Below are positions 1 to 7,451 of a stretch of DNA of 13,579 nt, in pieces (within the stretch, counting starts at the first letter, position 1; each line of letters begins with the position of its first letter). Source of the DNA: JANNRR01 sp031401675 (GTDB lineage Bacteria > Pseudomonadota > Alphaproteobacteria > Rhodobacterales > Rhodobacteraceae); contig JANNRR010000178.1 of assembly GCA_031401675.1 (NCBI GenBank), positions 1-13,579 on the forward strand, given 5' to 3'. The notes under the pieces were generated by a model that had not been told where the DNA came from, did no database searches, and saw only the letters and a program-made list of their open reading frames with translations. The translations under genes were made by a program, and so were the position numbers.

Positions 1-432
1 GGCCATTCGGTGACGATGCTGGCGGGCGTCTGGTTCGGCATCAAGATCAACGCTTACGTCATCGACGCCATCATCGGTTTTTCGGTGGTCTACAAGGCGC
101 TGGACAACCTTGGTGCGTTTCAACGCTGGTTCGGGGTGCAACCCGATACCCGTGCGGCGACGCTGATCTTCGGCCTGCTGCACGGCTTCGGCCTTGCGAC
201 CAAGATCCTCGACTATGACATCTCACCCGAAGGCCTTCTGGGCAACCTGATCGCCTTCAACATCGGGGTCGAACTGGGCCAGCTTCTGGCACTGTCGATC
301 ATCCTCATCGCGATGGGTTTCTGGCGCAGATCGCCCCGGTTCTGGGGCCAGGCCTATACCGCCAATGTCGTGATGATGTCGGCGGGCTTCCTTCTTGTCT
401 TTTACCAACTGACGGGCCTCGCGCTCTCGTGA
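1..432 (+). CDS. HupE/UreJ-family membrane protein, 3' part
   Basis: The reading frame is open from the first base of the window, so the gene begins upstream; 143 residues are visible (first codons read GHSVTMLAG). The protein is hydrophobic throughout with about four membrane spans. A GHS near the visible start and the motif LLHGFGLA (about residues 60-67) are the HxGxG-type signatures of HupE/UreJ proteins, which are inner-membrane proteins often linked to nickel, cobalt or other metal uptake; members of the longer HupE_UreJ_2 type are mostly uncharacterised. The next gene starts 11 nt after the stop, so the two are probably cotranscribed. Family placement is by motif recognition; the transported ion, if any, is unknown. 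A metal role is inferred from the copper genes nearby. Confidence 0.8.
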   Translation, partial: GHSVTMLAGVWFGIKINAYVIDAIIGFSVVYKALDNLGAFQRWFGVQPDTRAATLIFGLLHGFGLATKILDYDISPEGLLGNLIAFNIGVELGQLLALSIILIAMGFWRRSPRFWGQAYTANVVMMSAGFLLVFYQLTGLALS

Positions 433-443
433 AAGGATAAACC

Positions 444-1094
444 ATGCACAACGCACAAAGACCGAACCTTGACGATCTGCCGACTGCACGTCAGCTCTGG
501 CGCTCTACCGCCATCGCGGCAGGGGCGGCGGCGCTGATCCTTGTCACGGTGGTCTGGCCCTCGGAATACGGGATCGACCCGACCGGCATCGGCGGCGTCC
601 TTGGCCTGACCGAGATGGGCGAGATCAAGGCGCAGCTTGCCGAAGAGGCCGAGGCCGACCGTCTCATGATGGAAGGCCAGGTCGAGCCGCAATCGTCGTG
701 GCAACCCGGCCTTCTGGATGTGATCTTCGGTGCCATTGTCGGCACGGCTTACGCACAGGAAGCCCCGGTGGAAGCACCGGTATGGAAAGACGAGATCACC
801 TTTGCGCTGGACCCCGGTCAGGGCATCGAGATCAAGCTGGTGATGGAGAAAGGCGCCGTCGCCCCGTTTGAATGGGCGGTCGAGGGCGGAGAGGTCAACT
901 TCGACCTGCACGGCGACGGGTCTGGCAACGAGATCAGCTATGAAAAGGGCCGTGCTGTTGCGCAAGCCGCAGGCGAGCTGACGGCCGCCTTCACCGGTAA
1001 CCACGGCTGGTTCTGGCGCAATCGTGGCGATACACCCGTCAGTGTGACGCTCCGCGTTGCGGGTGCGTACAGCGAGATCAAGCGCTTCGATTGA
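444..1094 (+). CDS. Transmembrane anchor protein, single-span, periplasmic domain
   Basis: 216 residues. An AGGA ribosome-binding site at 434-437 sits 6 nt before the ATG and almost touches the stop of the HupE-like gene, indicating an operon. Residues 1-20 are polar and cytosolic, residues about 21-38 form one membrane span ending in WPSEYGIDPTG, and the rest should be periplasmic. There is a charged helical stretch (about 55-75), then a linker, then a beta-rich C-terminal domain with FDLHGDG and GNHGWFWRNR followed by a TPVSVTLRVAG strand. I recognise it as the small protein usually annotated only as 'transmembrane anchor protein' that travels with HupE/UreJ-like genes in Rhodobacterales. 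Its function is not known to me; the His and Trp clusters in the terminal domain could bind a ligand, but this is a guess. Confidence 0.75.
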   Translation: MHNAQRPNLDDLPTARQLWRSTAIAAGAAALILVTVVWPSEYGIDPTGIGGVLGLTEMGEIKAQLAEEAEADRLMMEGQVEPQSSWQPGLLDVIFGAIVGTAYAQEAPVEAPVWKDEITFALDPGQGIEIKLVMEKGAVAPFEWAVEGGEVNFDLHGDGSGNEISYEKGRAVAQAAGELTAAFTGNHGWFWRNRGDTPVSVTLRVAGAYSEIKRFD

Positions 1095-1098
1095 AGAA

Positions 1099-1127
1099 GA
1101 AATGGGTGGCCTGTGGCCACCCATTTC
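1099..1127 (+). terminator. Strong hairpin terminator after the anchor gene
   Basis: A perfect 13-bp inverted repeat (GAAATGGGTGGCC and its complement) with a 3-nt TGT loop starts 5 nt after the stop codon at 1092-1094. The T's belong to the right arm and no longer T-tract follows, so it is a hairpin with a weak tail. Its position right behind the stop and the lack of an open frame across it support transcript ending or 3'-end protection for the HupE-anchor transcript. It separates that unit from the MFS gene. Confidence 0.7.
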
Positions 1128-1325
1128 AGCTGTTGGTGCGCCTTCGGCCAAATCCAGCGCCGACGAGGCAGAAGCGACGCCCCTCACCATGCCCTTTACC
1201 GTGCTAGCCTTTCCGCCAGGCCGCACTTTCCAGGTTTGCAGCTGAGCGATCATGTTGCGCAGTTGCGGGACGCCGACGCAAAGTCCGGATATCGCCCATC
1301 CAGTTTTCATCCCGGAGCCGCGACA

Positions 1326-2522
1326 ATGGTCATACACAACCGCAGTCAGATTCCAACCGGGATATGGGTTCTGGGCTTCGTCAGCCTCTTGATGGATATC
1401 TCGTCCGAGATGATCCACAGCCTGCTGCCGCTGTTCCTGGTCACCTCCTTGGGTGCCAGTGCGTTGATGATCGGTTTGATCGAGGGGCTGGCTGAAGCAA
1501 CCGCCCTGATCGTCAAGGTGTTTTCCGGCGTGCTGAGCGATTGGTTCGGGCGGCGCAAAGGGTTGGCGCTGATCGGCTACGGGCTTGGGGCGATCACCAA
1601 GCCGTTGTTCGCCCTTGCCCCCAGCGTGGGCGTCGTGTTGACCGCGCGGATGATCGACCGCGTGGGCAAGGGCATTCGTGGCGCGCCGCGCGATGCGCTG
1701 GTCGCCGACATCACACCGCCCGAGCTGCGCGGTGCGGCGTTTGGCTTGCGCCAATCGCTGGATACGGTGGGCGCATTCGCCGGACCGCTGATTGCGGTGG
1801 GGCTGATGCTTTTGTGGTCCAACAACTTTCAGGCGGTGTTCTGGGTTGCGGTCATCCCCGGTGCCATGGCTGTGGTCCTGCTGGCTTTCGGGGTGAAGGA
1901 GCCGAAGCCTTTGCCCGGAGCTATCCGACAAAATCCGATCCGGCGGGCCAGTCTTTCGCGTCTTCCGGCCGCCTATTGGCAGGCGGTTGGCATCGGCGCC
2001 GTCTTTACGCTGGCGCGCTTCAGCGAGGCGTTTCTGGTCTTGCGTGCCCAGCAAAGCGGCATCCCGCTGGCCACCGTCCCGCTGGTCATGGTAGCGATGA
2101 ACCTGGCCTATGCGCTGTCGGCCTACCCCTTCGGCCGTCTTTCGGATCGGGTCAGCCACAAATCCCTGTTGATCGGGGGGCTGGTCGTGCTGATCGTGGC
2201 TGACCTGATCTTGGCCAGTTCCGCCCATTGGGCCGTGGTGCTTGCCGGTGTGGCGGTCTGGGGCGTTCACATGGGCATGACGCAAGGCCTTATGGCGGTC
2301 ATGGTGGCCGACACTGCTCCCGCGGATCTGCGCGGCACGGCTTACGGTTTTTTCAATCTGGTCAGCGGTGTTGCGCTGTTGATCGCAAGCCTTGTGGCTG
2401 GGCTTTTGTGGGACAGTCTAGGTGCGCCTTCGACGTTTCTGACCGGGGCTGCGTTCAGTGCCGCAGCTTTGGTGCTACTGATCAAGCTCGGCGGAAATCT
2501 TCCCACCGCGCGCAGGGCTTGA
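1326..2522 (+). CDS. MFS transporter
   Basis: 398 residues with the ATG at 1326; GGAG at 1314-1317 lies 8 nt upstream and decides this start. The frame is open back to 1113, but the extra upstream residues are polar, Arg-rich and cross the end of the terminator, so they are not credible. The protein has about twelve hydrophobic spans. The loop GVLSDWFGRRKG (about residues 68-79) is the MFS loop 2-3 signature, and DRVGKGIRGAPRDA (about 111-124) is typical of a group of permeases with a conserved second cytoplasmic motif. The substrate cannot be read from the sequence. Its place between metal-related genes suggests efflux of a metal complex or a related solute, but it has its own spacer on both sides and may be independent. 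Confidence 0.85.
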   Translation: MVIHNRSQIPTGIWVLGFVSLLMDISSEMIHSLLPLFLVTSLGASALMIGLIEGLAEATALIVKVFSGVLSDWFGRRKGLALIGYGLGAITKPLFALAPSVGVVLTARMIDRVGKGIRGAPRDALVADITPPELRGAAFGLRQSLDTVGAFAGPLIAVGLMLLWSNNFQAVFWVAVIPGAMAVVLLAFGVKEPKPLPGAIRQNPIRRASLSRLPAAYWQAVGIGAVFTLARFSEAFLVLRAQQSGIPLATVPLVMVAMNLAYALSAYPFGRLSDRVSHKSLLIGGLVVLIVADLILASSAHWAVVLAGVAVWGVHMGMTQGLMAVMVADTAPADLRGTAYGFFNLVSGVALLIASLVAGLLWDSLGAPSTFLTGAAFSAAALVLLIKLGGNLPTARRA

Positions 2523-2546
2523 GATTGGCAGGCTGCTGGCATCTCA
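2520..2546 (+). terminator. Weak stem-loop overlapping the MFS stop codon
   Basis: TGAGAT at 2520-2525 pairs with ATCTCA at 2541-2546, with a small inner CAG/CTG pairing. There is no T-tract after it. It may help end the MFS transcript, but the evidence is only the symmetry and position. Confidence 0.25.
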
Positions 2547-2574
2547 GAGTATCGCGGCATCCCCATGTTCCTGT

Positions 2575-2602
2575 CATCAGGCCGCAACCTGCGGTCATGA
2601 TG
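2575..2602 (+). other. Stem-loop in the spacer before the oxidase gene
   Basis: CATCA at 2575-2579 pairs with TGATG at 2598-2602, and CCGCA at 2582-2586 pairs with TGCGG at 2590-2594 across a 3-nt ACC loop; a GG/TCA internal bulge separates the two stems (10 bp in all). No T-tract follows. It could be the real end of the MFS transcript or a leader element for the downstream genes. It lies just before the ATG at 2617. Confidence 0.35.
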
Positions 2603-2616
2603 GATTCGAGAGACCC

Positions 2617-2817
2617 ATGAAAACGAAGACTTCCCGCAACGTCACCGGTGCGCTCCCGGCGCTTTCATGGATCTCTGGCGCCTCGGCCTTTCCCGAAACT
2701 CAAGGAATTGAAGACCCGACGGCCAAAGCGCCCGTCTGTCTGCCCTCGCCCACCAGCCTGCCTGCACAACCCCGGCAGAAAATGCCGTCGAACGAGGAAC
2801 CACGGCGCGGCAGGTAG
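2617..2817 (+). pseudogene. Possible remnant of a cytochrome c (c'/c556-like) precursor
   Basis: A 66-codon frame. The first ~25 residues (MKTKTSRNVTGALPALS then WISGASAFPETQ) resemble a secretion signal spoiled by Pro and Trp, and the following GIEDPTAKA resembles the mature N-terminus of small c'/c556-type cytochromes as I remember them. After that the frame becomes Pro/Arg-rich with no CxxCH haem motif and stops; other frames do not restore a haem motif either. No convincing ribosome-binding site precedes the ATG. I read it as a decayed gene start left in the 329-nt spacer before the oxidase. It could equally be a short unrelated leader ORF or non-coding. The rest of the spacer (2818-2851) holds only the oxidase leader. 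Confidence 0.3.
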
Positions 2818-2851
2818 CGTTTAGTTCACTGGAGCTTTATGGAGCATAGAC

Positions 2852-4315
2852 ATGACACAGGATCTTACGCGTCGCGGCTTTATCGCCGCATCCGCCGCGA
2901 TGGTTGCAGCGACGGCGATTCCGCGACTTGCGTTCGGACAAACCAAACCGCTGAGCCTGACTGCCGCCACCCGCGTGCTCGAAATTGATGGCCGCGCAGC
3001 CACGGTTTACGGGCTGGTCAACGGGGCAGGCGGGCAAGGGCTGATCCTTGATCCGGGTCAGCAGTTTCGCGTGGACCTGACCAACAGCCTGGATGTTGAA
3101 ACCATCATCCATTGGCATGGCCAGCTGCCACCCAATGCGCAGGACGGGGTGCCCAACCTGCCGATGCCATTGCTGAAAACCGGCGAGATGCGCAGTTTTG
3201 ACTATGCGCCCAACCCCGGAACGCATCTCCTGCACAGCCATGTGCCCGTGCAGGAGATGAACCTTCTGGCGGCCCCGCTGATCGTGCGGACGGCCGCGGA
3301 TGTCGCCGCAGACCGGCAAGAGGTGGTCATGTTCCTGCATGACTTTTCATTCCGTCCTGCCGAGGAAGTGCTGGCCGAGATAACCGGTGGCATGGCCGGT
3401 CATGGCATGGCGGCCATGGGCGATGAGGGGGTGGCTGGCATGGAGCATTCCGGCATGGACATGTCGGGTGGCGATATGTCCAGGATGGCAATGGGCGGCA
3501 TGGCCATGGACCTGAACGATTTCAATTTCGACGCCTATCTTGCCAATGACCGGACACTTTCTGACCCGCAGGTTGTCGCAGTGGAAAAGGGTGGACGCGT
3601 TCGGTTGCGGATCGTCAACGCGGCTGCGGCCACGACGTTCTGGATCGACACCGGCGTGCCCGCGCGGCTGGTGGCGGTGGATGGTCATGCGATTGTACCA
3701 ATGCCCGGCACGCGGTTCGGCATGGCCATGGCGCAGCGGCTGGATATCGAGATTGACTTGCCGGGCGATGGCGCGTTTCCGGTGCTGGCCCTGCGCGAAG
3801 GCGCGCGTGAACGCACGGGCCTGATCCTTGCCACAACGGGCGCGCAGGTCAGCAAGATCGACGCCATGGGTGAGGCCGAAGCGCCTGCCTTCGATACCGA
3901 CATGGCGCAGGAAATGCTGCTGCAAGCAGCGAACCCGCTTGCGGCCCGTCCGGTGGACCGGTCACACATGATCATGCTGGCAGGTTCGATGCAGCCCTAT
4001 CTCTGGACGATTGATGGCCAGACCTGGGACACGCACAAACCGATTGACGCGGTCAGCGGCGAGCGGGTCGAGTTGATGTTTCACAACATGTCGATGATGG
4101 GCCATCCGATGCACCTGCACGGCCATGTGTTCCAGGTGGTCAACATCAACGGCAAGCCCGTGAACGGCGCAATGCGGGACACGGTCTATGTGCCGCCGAT
4201 GGCTCAGGTGACCATTGCACTGGACGCGGGTGAGGCGGCGCGGTGGATGCTCCATTGTCATCACATGCCGCACCTGTCGACCGGCATGATGACAGAGTTC
4301 GCGGTCTCGGCCTGA
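2852..4315 (+). CDS. Multicopper oxidase, Tat-exported, Met-rich
   Basis: 487 residues; GGAG at 2841-2844 is 7 nt before the ATG. A twin-arginine signal (LTRRGFIAASAA, residues 5-16, cleavage near AFGQ at 27-30) predicts folded export to the periplasm. All four copper-ligand motifs are present: HWHG (87-90), HSH (128-130), HPMHLHGH (418-425) and HCHHMPHLSTGM (468-479), the last giving the type-1 site Cys469 with an axial Met479. Three cupredoxin domains are implied. A Met/His-rich insert (about 181-219, 12 Met in 39 residues) between domains 1 and 2 resembles the Cu(I)-recruiting loops of CueO/CopA-type oxidases. The expected role is oxidation of periplasmic Cu(I) to the less permeant Cu(II). 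It is shorter than classical plasmid CopA oxidases (about 600 residues). The nearby Cu(+)-ATPase supports copper defence; laccase-like activity on organics is an alternative. Confidence 0.92.
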   Translation: MTQDLTRRGFIAASAAMVAATAIPRLAFGQTKPLSLTAATRVLEIDGRAATVYGLVNGAGGQGLILDPGQQFRVDLTNSLDVETIIHWHGQLPPNAQDGVPNLPMPLLKTGEMRSFDYAPNPGTHLLHSHVPVQEMNLLAAPLIVRTAADVAADRQEVVMFLHDFSFRPAEEVLAEITGGMAGHGMAAMGDEGVAGMEHSGMDMSGGDMSRMAMGGMAMDLNDFNFDAYLANDRTLSDPQVVAVEKGGRVRLRIVNAAAATTFWIDTGVPARLVAVDGHAIVPMPGTRFGMAMAQRLDIEIDLPGDGAFPVLALREGARERTGLILATTGAQVSKIDAMGEAEAPAFDTDMAQEMLLQAANPLAARPVDRSHMIMLAGSMQPYLWTIDGQTWDTHKPIDAVSGERVELMFHNMSMMGHPMHLHGHVFQVVNINGKPVNGAMRDTVYVPPMAQVTIALDAGEAARWMLHCHHMPHLSTGMMTEFAVSA

Positions 4316-4355
4316 CCGGGGCGCGCCGGGGCGGCTGCAACACCACCCCGGCACA

Positions 4356-4441
4356 TCACGGGTCCGAGTGGATCGACCCTACCCGTGCTACACTGATGTA
4401 TGTGCCCGGGCGTTGCACCATGCTGTCCGTCACGGGTCCGA
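4356..4441 (+). repeat. Leader with 12-nt direct repeat and alternative pairing
   Basis: TCACGGGTCCGA occurs exactly at 4356-4367 and again at 4430-4441. Between them ACCCGTG (4381-4387) is complementary to CACGGGT in both copies (4357-4363 and 4431-4437), so two exclusive 7-bp stems are possible. The region lies in the 236-nt gap between the oxidase and the small membrane protein gene. The repeat and complementarity are directly visible; a regulatory role is inference. The rest of the gap shows no coding potential that I trust. Confidence 0.4.
4386..4394 (+). promoter_or_regulatory. Possible extended -10 promoter element
   Basis: TGC followed by TACACT fits an extended -10 box (TGnTAnAnT type). 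No good -35 hexamer is found 16-18 nt upstream. If used, transcription would start near 4400, about 150 nt before the small membrane protein gene, giving a long leader. Weak evidence. Confidence 0.2.
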
Positions 4442-4551
4442 ACCCTGTTCGCGGCCTAAAAAACCTTGACGGACATCGGATGTTCCGCGTCCGAGCTGCC
4501 GCAAAAGGGTGGAATGGCAATCGAGGCTGTGCCACGCGGAAGGATAATTGG

Positions 4552-4998
4552 ATGAGGCAGAAAAGCAGATGGGCCGCAGTTTCGCGATATCTGTTGGTCA
4601 TCCTGATCGGCAATCTGGTGTGGGAAGCGCTGCAGATGCCGCTTTACACGCTGTGGGTTGGCGGGACCTGGGGGCAAATCGTCTATGCCTTGGTGCATTG
4701 CACGCTGGGAGATGTCCTGATCGGCGCGGCAACGCTGATGGCGGCGCTGCTTTTGCTTCGTGCCGCTAAGTGGCCCGACGCTGGGCGGGGGCAGGTCATG
4801 GTTGTGACGGTGACCCTGGCACTGGCCTATACGGGGTTCAGCGAATGGTTGAATGTCGAGGTGCGCCAGGCCTGGGCTTACCGTGACATCATGCCGAGGC
4901 TGCCATGGCTGGGAACCGGCATTTCCCCGCTTGTGCAGTGGATTGCCGTGCCGCTTCTGGCGCTGCGGCTTGGCCACGGTCCCGGCCCGGACCGCTAG
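4552..4998 (+). CDS. Small multi-span membrane protein, conserved hypothetical
   Basis: 148 residues with the ATG at 4552; GGAAGGA at 4538-4544 is 7 nt upstream. The frame is open back into the oxidase gene, but the upstream codons are not protein-like. About four spans are predicted (about 11-29, 42-69, 80-95, 122-140). Polar and aromatic signatures lie at or inside the membrane: NLVWEALQMPLY (21-32), HCTLGDVLI (49-57), YTGFSEWLN (93-101) and GTGISPLVQW (121-130). I recognise the pattern as a conserved but uncharacterised proteobacterial family and can give no function. His49, Cys50, Asp54 and Glu98 are buried polar residues worth noting. It ends tail-to-tail with the copper ATPase gene on the other strand, sharing CTAG. 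Confidence 0.75.
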   Translation: MRQKSRWAAVSRYLLVILIGNLVWEALQMPLYTLWVGGTWGQIVYALVHCTLGDVLIGAATLMAALLLLRAAKWPDAGRGQVMVVTVTLALAYTGFSEWLNVEVRQAWAYRDIMPRLPWLGTGISPLVQWIAVPLLALRLGHGPGPDR

Positions 4999-7367
4999 AG
5001 ATCCACCCGCCGCAAGCGCAGGGCGTTGGTGATGACCGAGACTGACGACAGGCTCATCGCTGCCGCCGCGATCATCGGTGACAGCAAGGTGCCGGTCAGC
5101 GGATACAGCACACCCGCCGCAATCGGGATGCCTGCCGCGTTGTAGGCAAAGGCGAAGAACAGGTTTTGCTTGATGTTGCGCAGCGTCGCCTTGGCCAGTT
5201 TACGCGCCCGCACGATGCCCATCAGATCACCGCCGAGCAGCGTGATCCCCGCGCTTTCCATGGCCACATCGGCTCCGGTGCCCATGGCGATCCCGACATC
5301 GGCTGCGGCAAGGGCTGGTGCGTCGTTCACCCCGTCGCCCGCCATGGCGATCTTGCGGCCCTGGGACCGCAATTCGTCGATGAGGGCCTTCTTGTCCTCG
5401 GGCAGCACACCGGCGCGCACTTCATCAATGCCCAGCTTGGCGGCAACGGCTTTTGCGGTGCGTTCGTTGTCGCCGGTGGCCATGATCACCCGCAGTCCCA
5501 GCGCATGCAGGGCTGCAATCGCCGGAATGGTGCTGTCCTTGATAGGGTCGGCCACCGCCACGATCCCGGCCAATGCCCCGTCGATGGCCACGAACATCGC
5601 GGTCTTGCCAGAGGCGCGCAGGGCATTGGCTTGTGGCTCGGCGCTGGCCGTGTCCAGCCCCAGGTCCTGCATCATCGCGGCATTGCCAAGGGCGGCCTTG
5701 CGCCCCTCAACTAGGCCTTTCACGCCTTTGCCCGTCACCGCCGCAAATTCTGTGGCATCCAGCTTGCGCACGGCTTTTGCAGCCGCCCCGTCCACGATGG
5801 CCTCGGCCAATGGGTGTTCTGACCCACGCTCCAACGCAGCGGCAAAGGCCAGAATGTCGGCCTCAACAATCGCCCCCAGCACCACTGTATCGGTCAGCGT
5901 GGGCTTGCCCAGCGTCAAAGTCCCGGTCTTGTCGACGATCAGCGTATCCACGCCCGCCATCCGCTCCAACGCCTCAGCGTCCTTGATCAGCACCCCGGCT
6001 TGTGCCCCGCGTCCGGCGGCGGTGGTGATGGAGATCGGTGTGGCCAGCCCAAGCGCACAAGGGCAGGCGATGATCAGGACCGACACTGCCGACGCAAAGG
6101 CTAAGACCAGCGCGGGCGACGGCCCGAACGTCATCCACGCCACAAAGGCCACAACGGCAACTGCCACCACAGTCGGCACAAAGATCGCCGAGACCCGGTC
6201 TGCCAGCCCTTGGATGGGCGCGCGCGACCGCCGCGCACCCGACACCATCGCCACGATCTGCGCCAATACGGAGTCCGCGCCGACCTTGCCCGCCTCAATG
6301 ATCAGAGAGCCGTTTTTGTTGATCGTGGCCCCGGTCACCTTGTCGCCGGGGGCTTTTTCGACCGGCATCGACTCGCCGGTCAGCATGCTTTCATCCAGGG
6401 ATGAACTGCCCGACACCACCACGCCGTCTACCGGCACCGCATCACCGGGGCGGACCCGCAACTGGTCGCCCGCCATGATGTTTTCCAATGGCGCATCGTA
6501 TTCGGTGCCATCGGGCAGAATACGCCGCGCGGTTTTTGGGGCCAGATCCAGCAGGGCGCGGATCGCATCGCCGGTGCGTTCGCGCGCCCGCAGTTCCAGC
6601 ACCTGACCGACAAACACCAAGGTGACGATGACCACCGCCGCCTCGTAATAGGTGCCGACCATGCCGCCCATGCGGTACTGTTCCGGGAATAGGCCGGGCT
6701 GGAAGGTCGCCAGCAGCGAATAGCCATAGGCCGCAAGCACGCCCAGCGAGATCAGCGTCCACATATTGGGCGACCGGTTCATGACCGAGTCCCAGCCGCG
6801 TTTGAAGAACGGCAGTGCCGCCCACAGAATGATCGGCGTTGCCAGAGCAAACTCCAGATACATCGCGTTCTGATGACCGACCCAGTCGCGAACGGGCAGC
6901 CCGACAAACGGTCCCATGGTCAGCAAGACCAGCGGCACCGCGACGACGGTGCTGATCCACATGCGCCGGGTAAAGTCGGTCAATTCCTCGCTGGGGGCAT
7001 CCGAGGGCAACACTGGCTCCAGCGCCATACCGCAGATCGGGCAGGACCCTGGTGCGTCGCGGATGATCTGAGGGTGCATCGGGCAGGTATATTGCACACC
7101 CACCGCCACCACCTTGCCGCGCTTTGCCGCGTTGCCGGATGCATAAAACCAGGGGTCGCCCTTGAATTTTGTCTGGCATTTCTCCGAGCAGAAGTGAAAC
7201 GGCTTGCCGCTGAAGCTTTCGGTCCGCGTATCGGCCTTCAGCGTGACGGTCATGCCACAGACCGGATCAATGGCCGTCGCCGCCCCAGACGGCGCCGCCG
7301 CTTGAGGTGGCATGGCGTCCGTCGCCGGGTGATCGTGTCCGGTCTGCAGATCAGGTGTGGTGGACAT
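4995..7367 (-). CDS. copA: Cu(+)-exporting P1B-type ATPase with YHS and heavy-metal-binding N-domains
   Basis: 790 residues, inner-membrane pump that drives Cu(I) from cytosol to periplasm with ATP. In order: a His-containing N-tail, a YHS-type domain (DPVCGM 34-39 with HFCSEKC 58-64), a zinc-ribbon-like metal-binding motif (YTCPMHP 93-99 and CPICGM 109-114), then eight predicted spans. Catalytic signatures: TGES 330-333, CPC 435-437, DKTGT with phosphorylated Asp479, HP 518-519, and GDGVND 677-682. Tyr742-Asn743 and MSLSS (771-775) in the last two spans are the Cu(I)-specific ligands of the P1B-1 class. No CxxC-type HMA domain is present, unlike E. coli CopA. The start has only a poor ribosome-binding site (AAAGA about 8 nt upstream), so it may be slightly misplaced. 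The promoter region 85-115 nt upstream carries a CueR/HmrR-type dyad, so copper induction is likely. Confidence 0.95.
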   Translation of the reverse strand: MSTTPDLQTGHDHPATDAMPPQAAAPSGAATAIDPVCGMTVTLKADTRTESFSGKPFHFCSEKCQTKFKGDPWFYASGNAAKRGKVVAVGVQYTCPMHPQIIRDAPGSCPICGMALEPVLPSDAPSEELTDFTRRMWISTVVAVPLVLLTMGPFVGLPVRDWVGHQNAMYLEFALATPIILWAALPFFKRGWDSVMNRSPNMWTLISLGVLAAYGYSLLATFQPGLFPEQYRMGGMVGTYYEAAVVIVTLVFVGQVLELRARERTGDAIRALLDLAPKTARRILPDGTEYDAPLENIMAGDQLRVRPGDAVPVDGVVVSGSSSLDESMLTGESMPVEKAPGDKVTGATINKNGSLIIEAGKVGADSVLAQIVAMVSGARRSRAPIQGLADRVSAIFVPTVVAVAVVAFVAWMTFGPSPALVLAFASAVSVLIIACPCALGLATPISITTAAGRGAQAGVLIKDAEALERMAGVDTLIVDKTGTLTLGKPTLTDTVVLGAIVEADILAFAAALERGSEHPLAEAIVDGAAAKAVRKLDATEFAAVTGKGVKGLVEGRKAALGNAAMMQDLGLDTASAEPQANALRASGKTAMFVAIDGALAGIVAVADPIKDSTIPAIAALHALGLRVIMATGDNERTAKAVAAKLGIDEVRAGVLPEDKKALIDELRSQGRKIAMAGDGVNDAPALAAADVGIAMGTGADVAMESAGITLLGGDLMGIVRARKLAKATLRNIKQNLFFAFAYNAAGIPIAAGVLYPLTGTLLSPMIAAAAMSLSSVSVITNALRLRRVDL

Positions 7368-7451
7368 TTTGGGGGTCTTTCAATGAAACGCGTACGCAAC
7401 GCGGCAACCAAGAAGCACGGATATTGCCTTTGATCCAACGCCAACTGCAAA

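Noticed and set aside
1113..1325. N-terminal extension of the MFS protein
   Set aside because: Arg-rich, unlike MFS termini, begins inside the terminator hairpin and lacks a ribosome-binding site; the 1326 start has GGAG at good spacing.
1128..1325. Possible gene on the minus strand between terminator and MFS gene
   Set aside because: An ATG is available but there is no ribosome-binding site, no recognisable domain, and the frame simply continues into antisense of the anchor gene.
402..2285. 627-codon open frame on the minus strand
   Set aside because: It lies opposite the anchor and MFS genes, is rich in His, Gln, Arg and Asp in a low-complexity manner typical of antisense frames in high-GC DNA, and has no domain signature.
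4432..4448. tRNA T-arm-like 5-bp stem with a 7-nt TCCGAAC loop
   Set aside because: The loop deviates from TTCRANY at the second base, no CCA follows, and no matching acceptor, D-arm or anticodon arm is found upstream.
4243..4551. N-terminal extension of the small membrane protein
   Set aside because: It starts inside the oxidase gene and reads as non-protein-like sequence; the ATG at 4552 has a strong GGAAGGA.
5170..6606. 478-codon plus-strand frame opposite the Cu ATPase
   Set aside because: Ala/Ser/Pro-rich antisense frame; the minus strand encodes all P1B-ATPase motifs without interruption.
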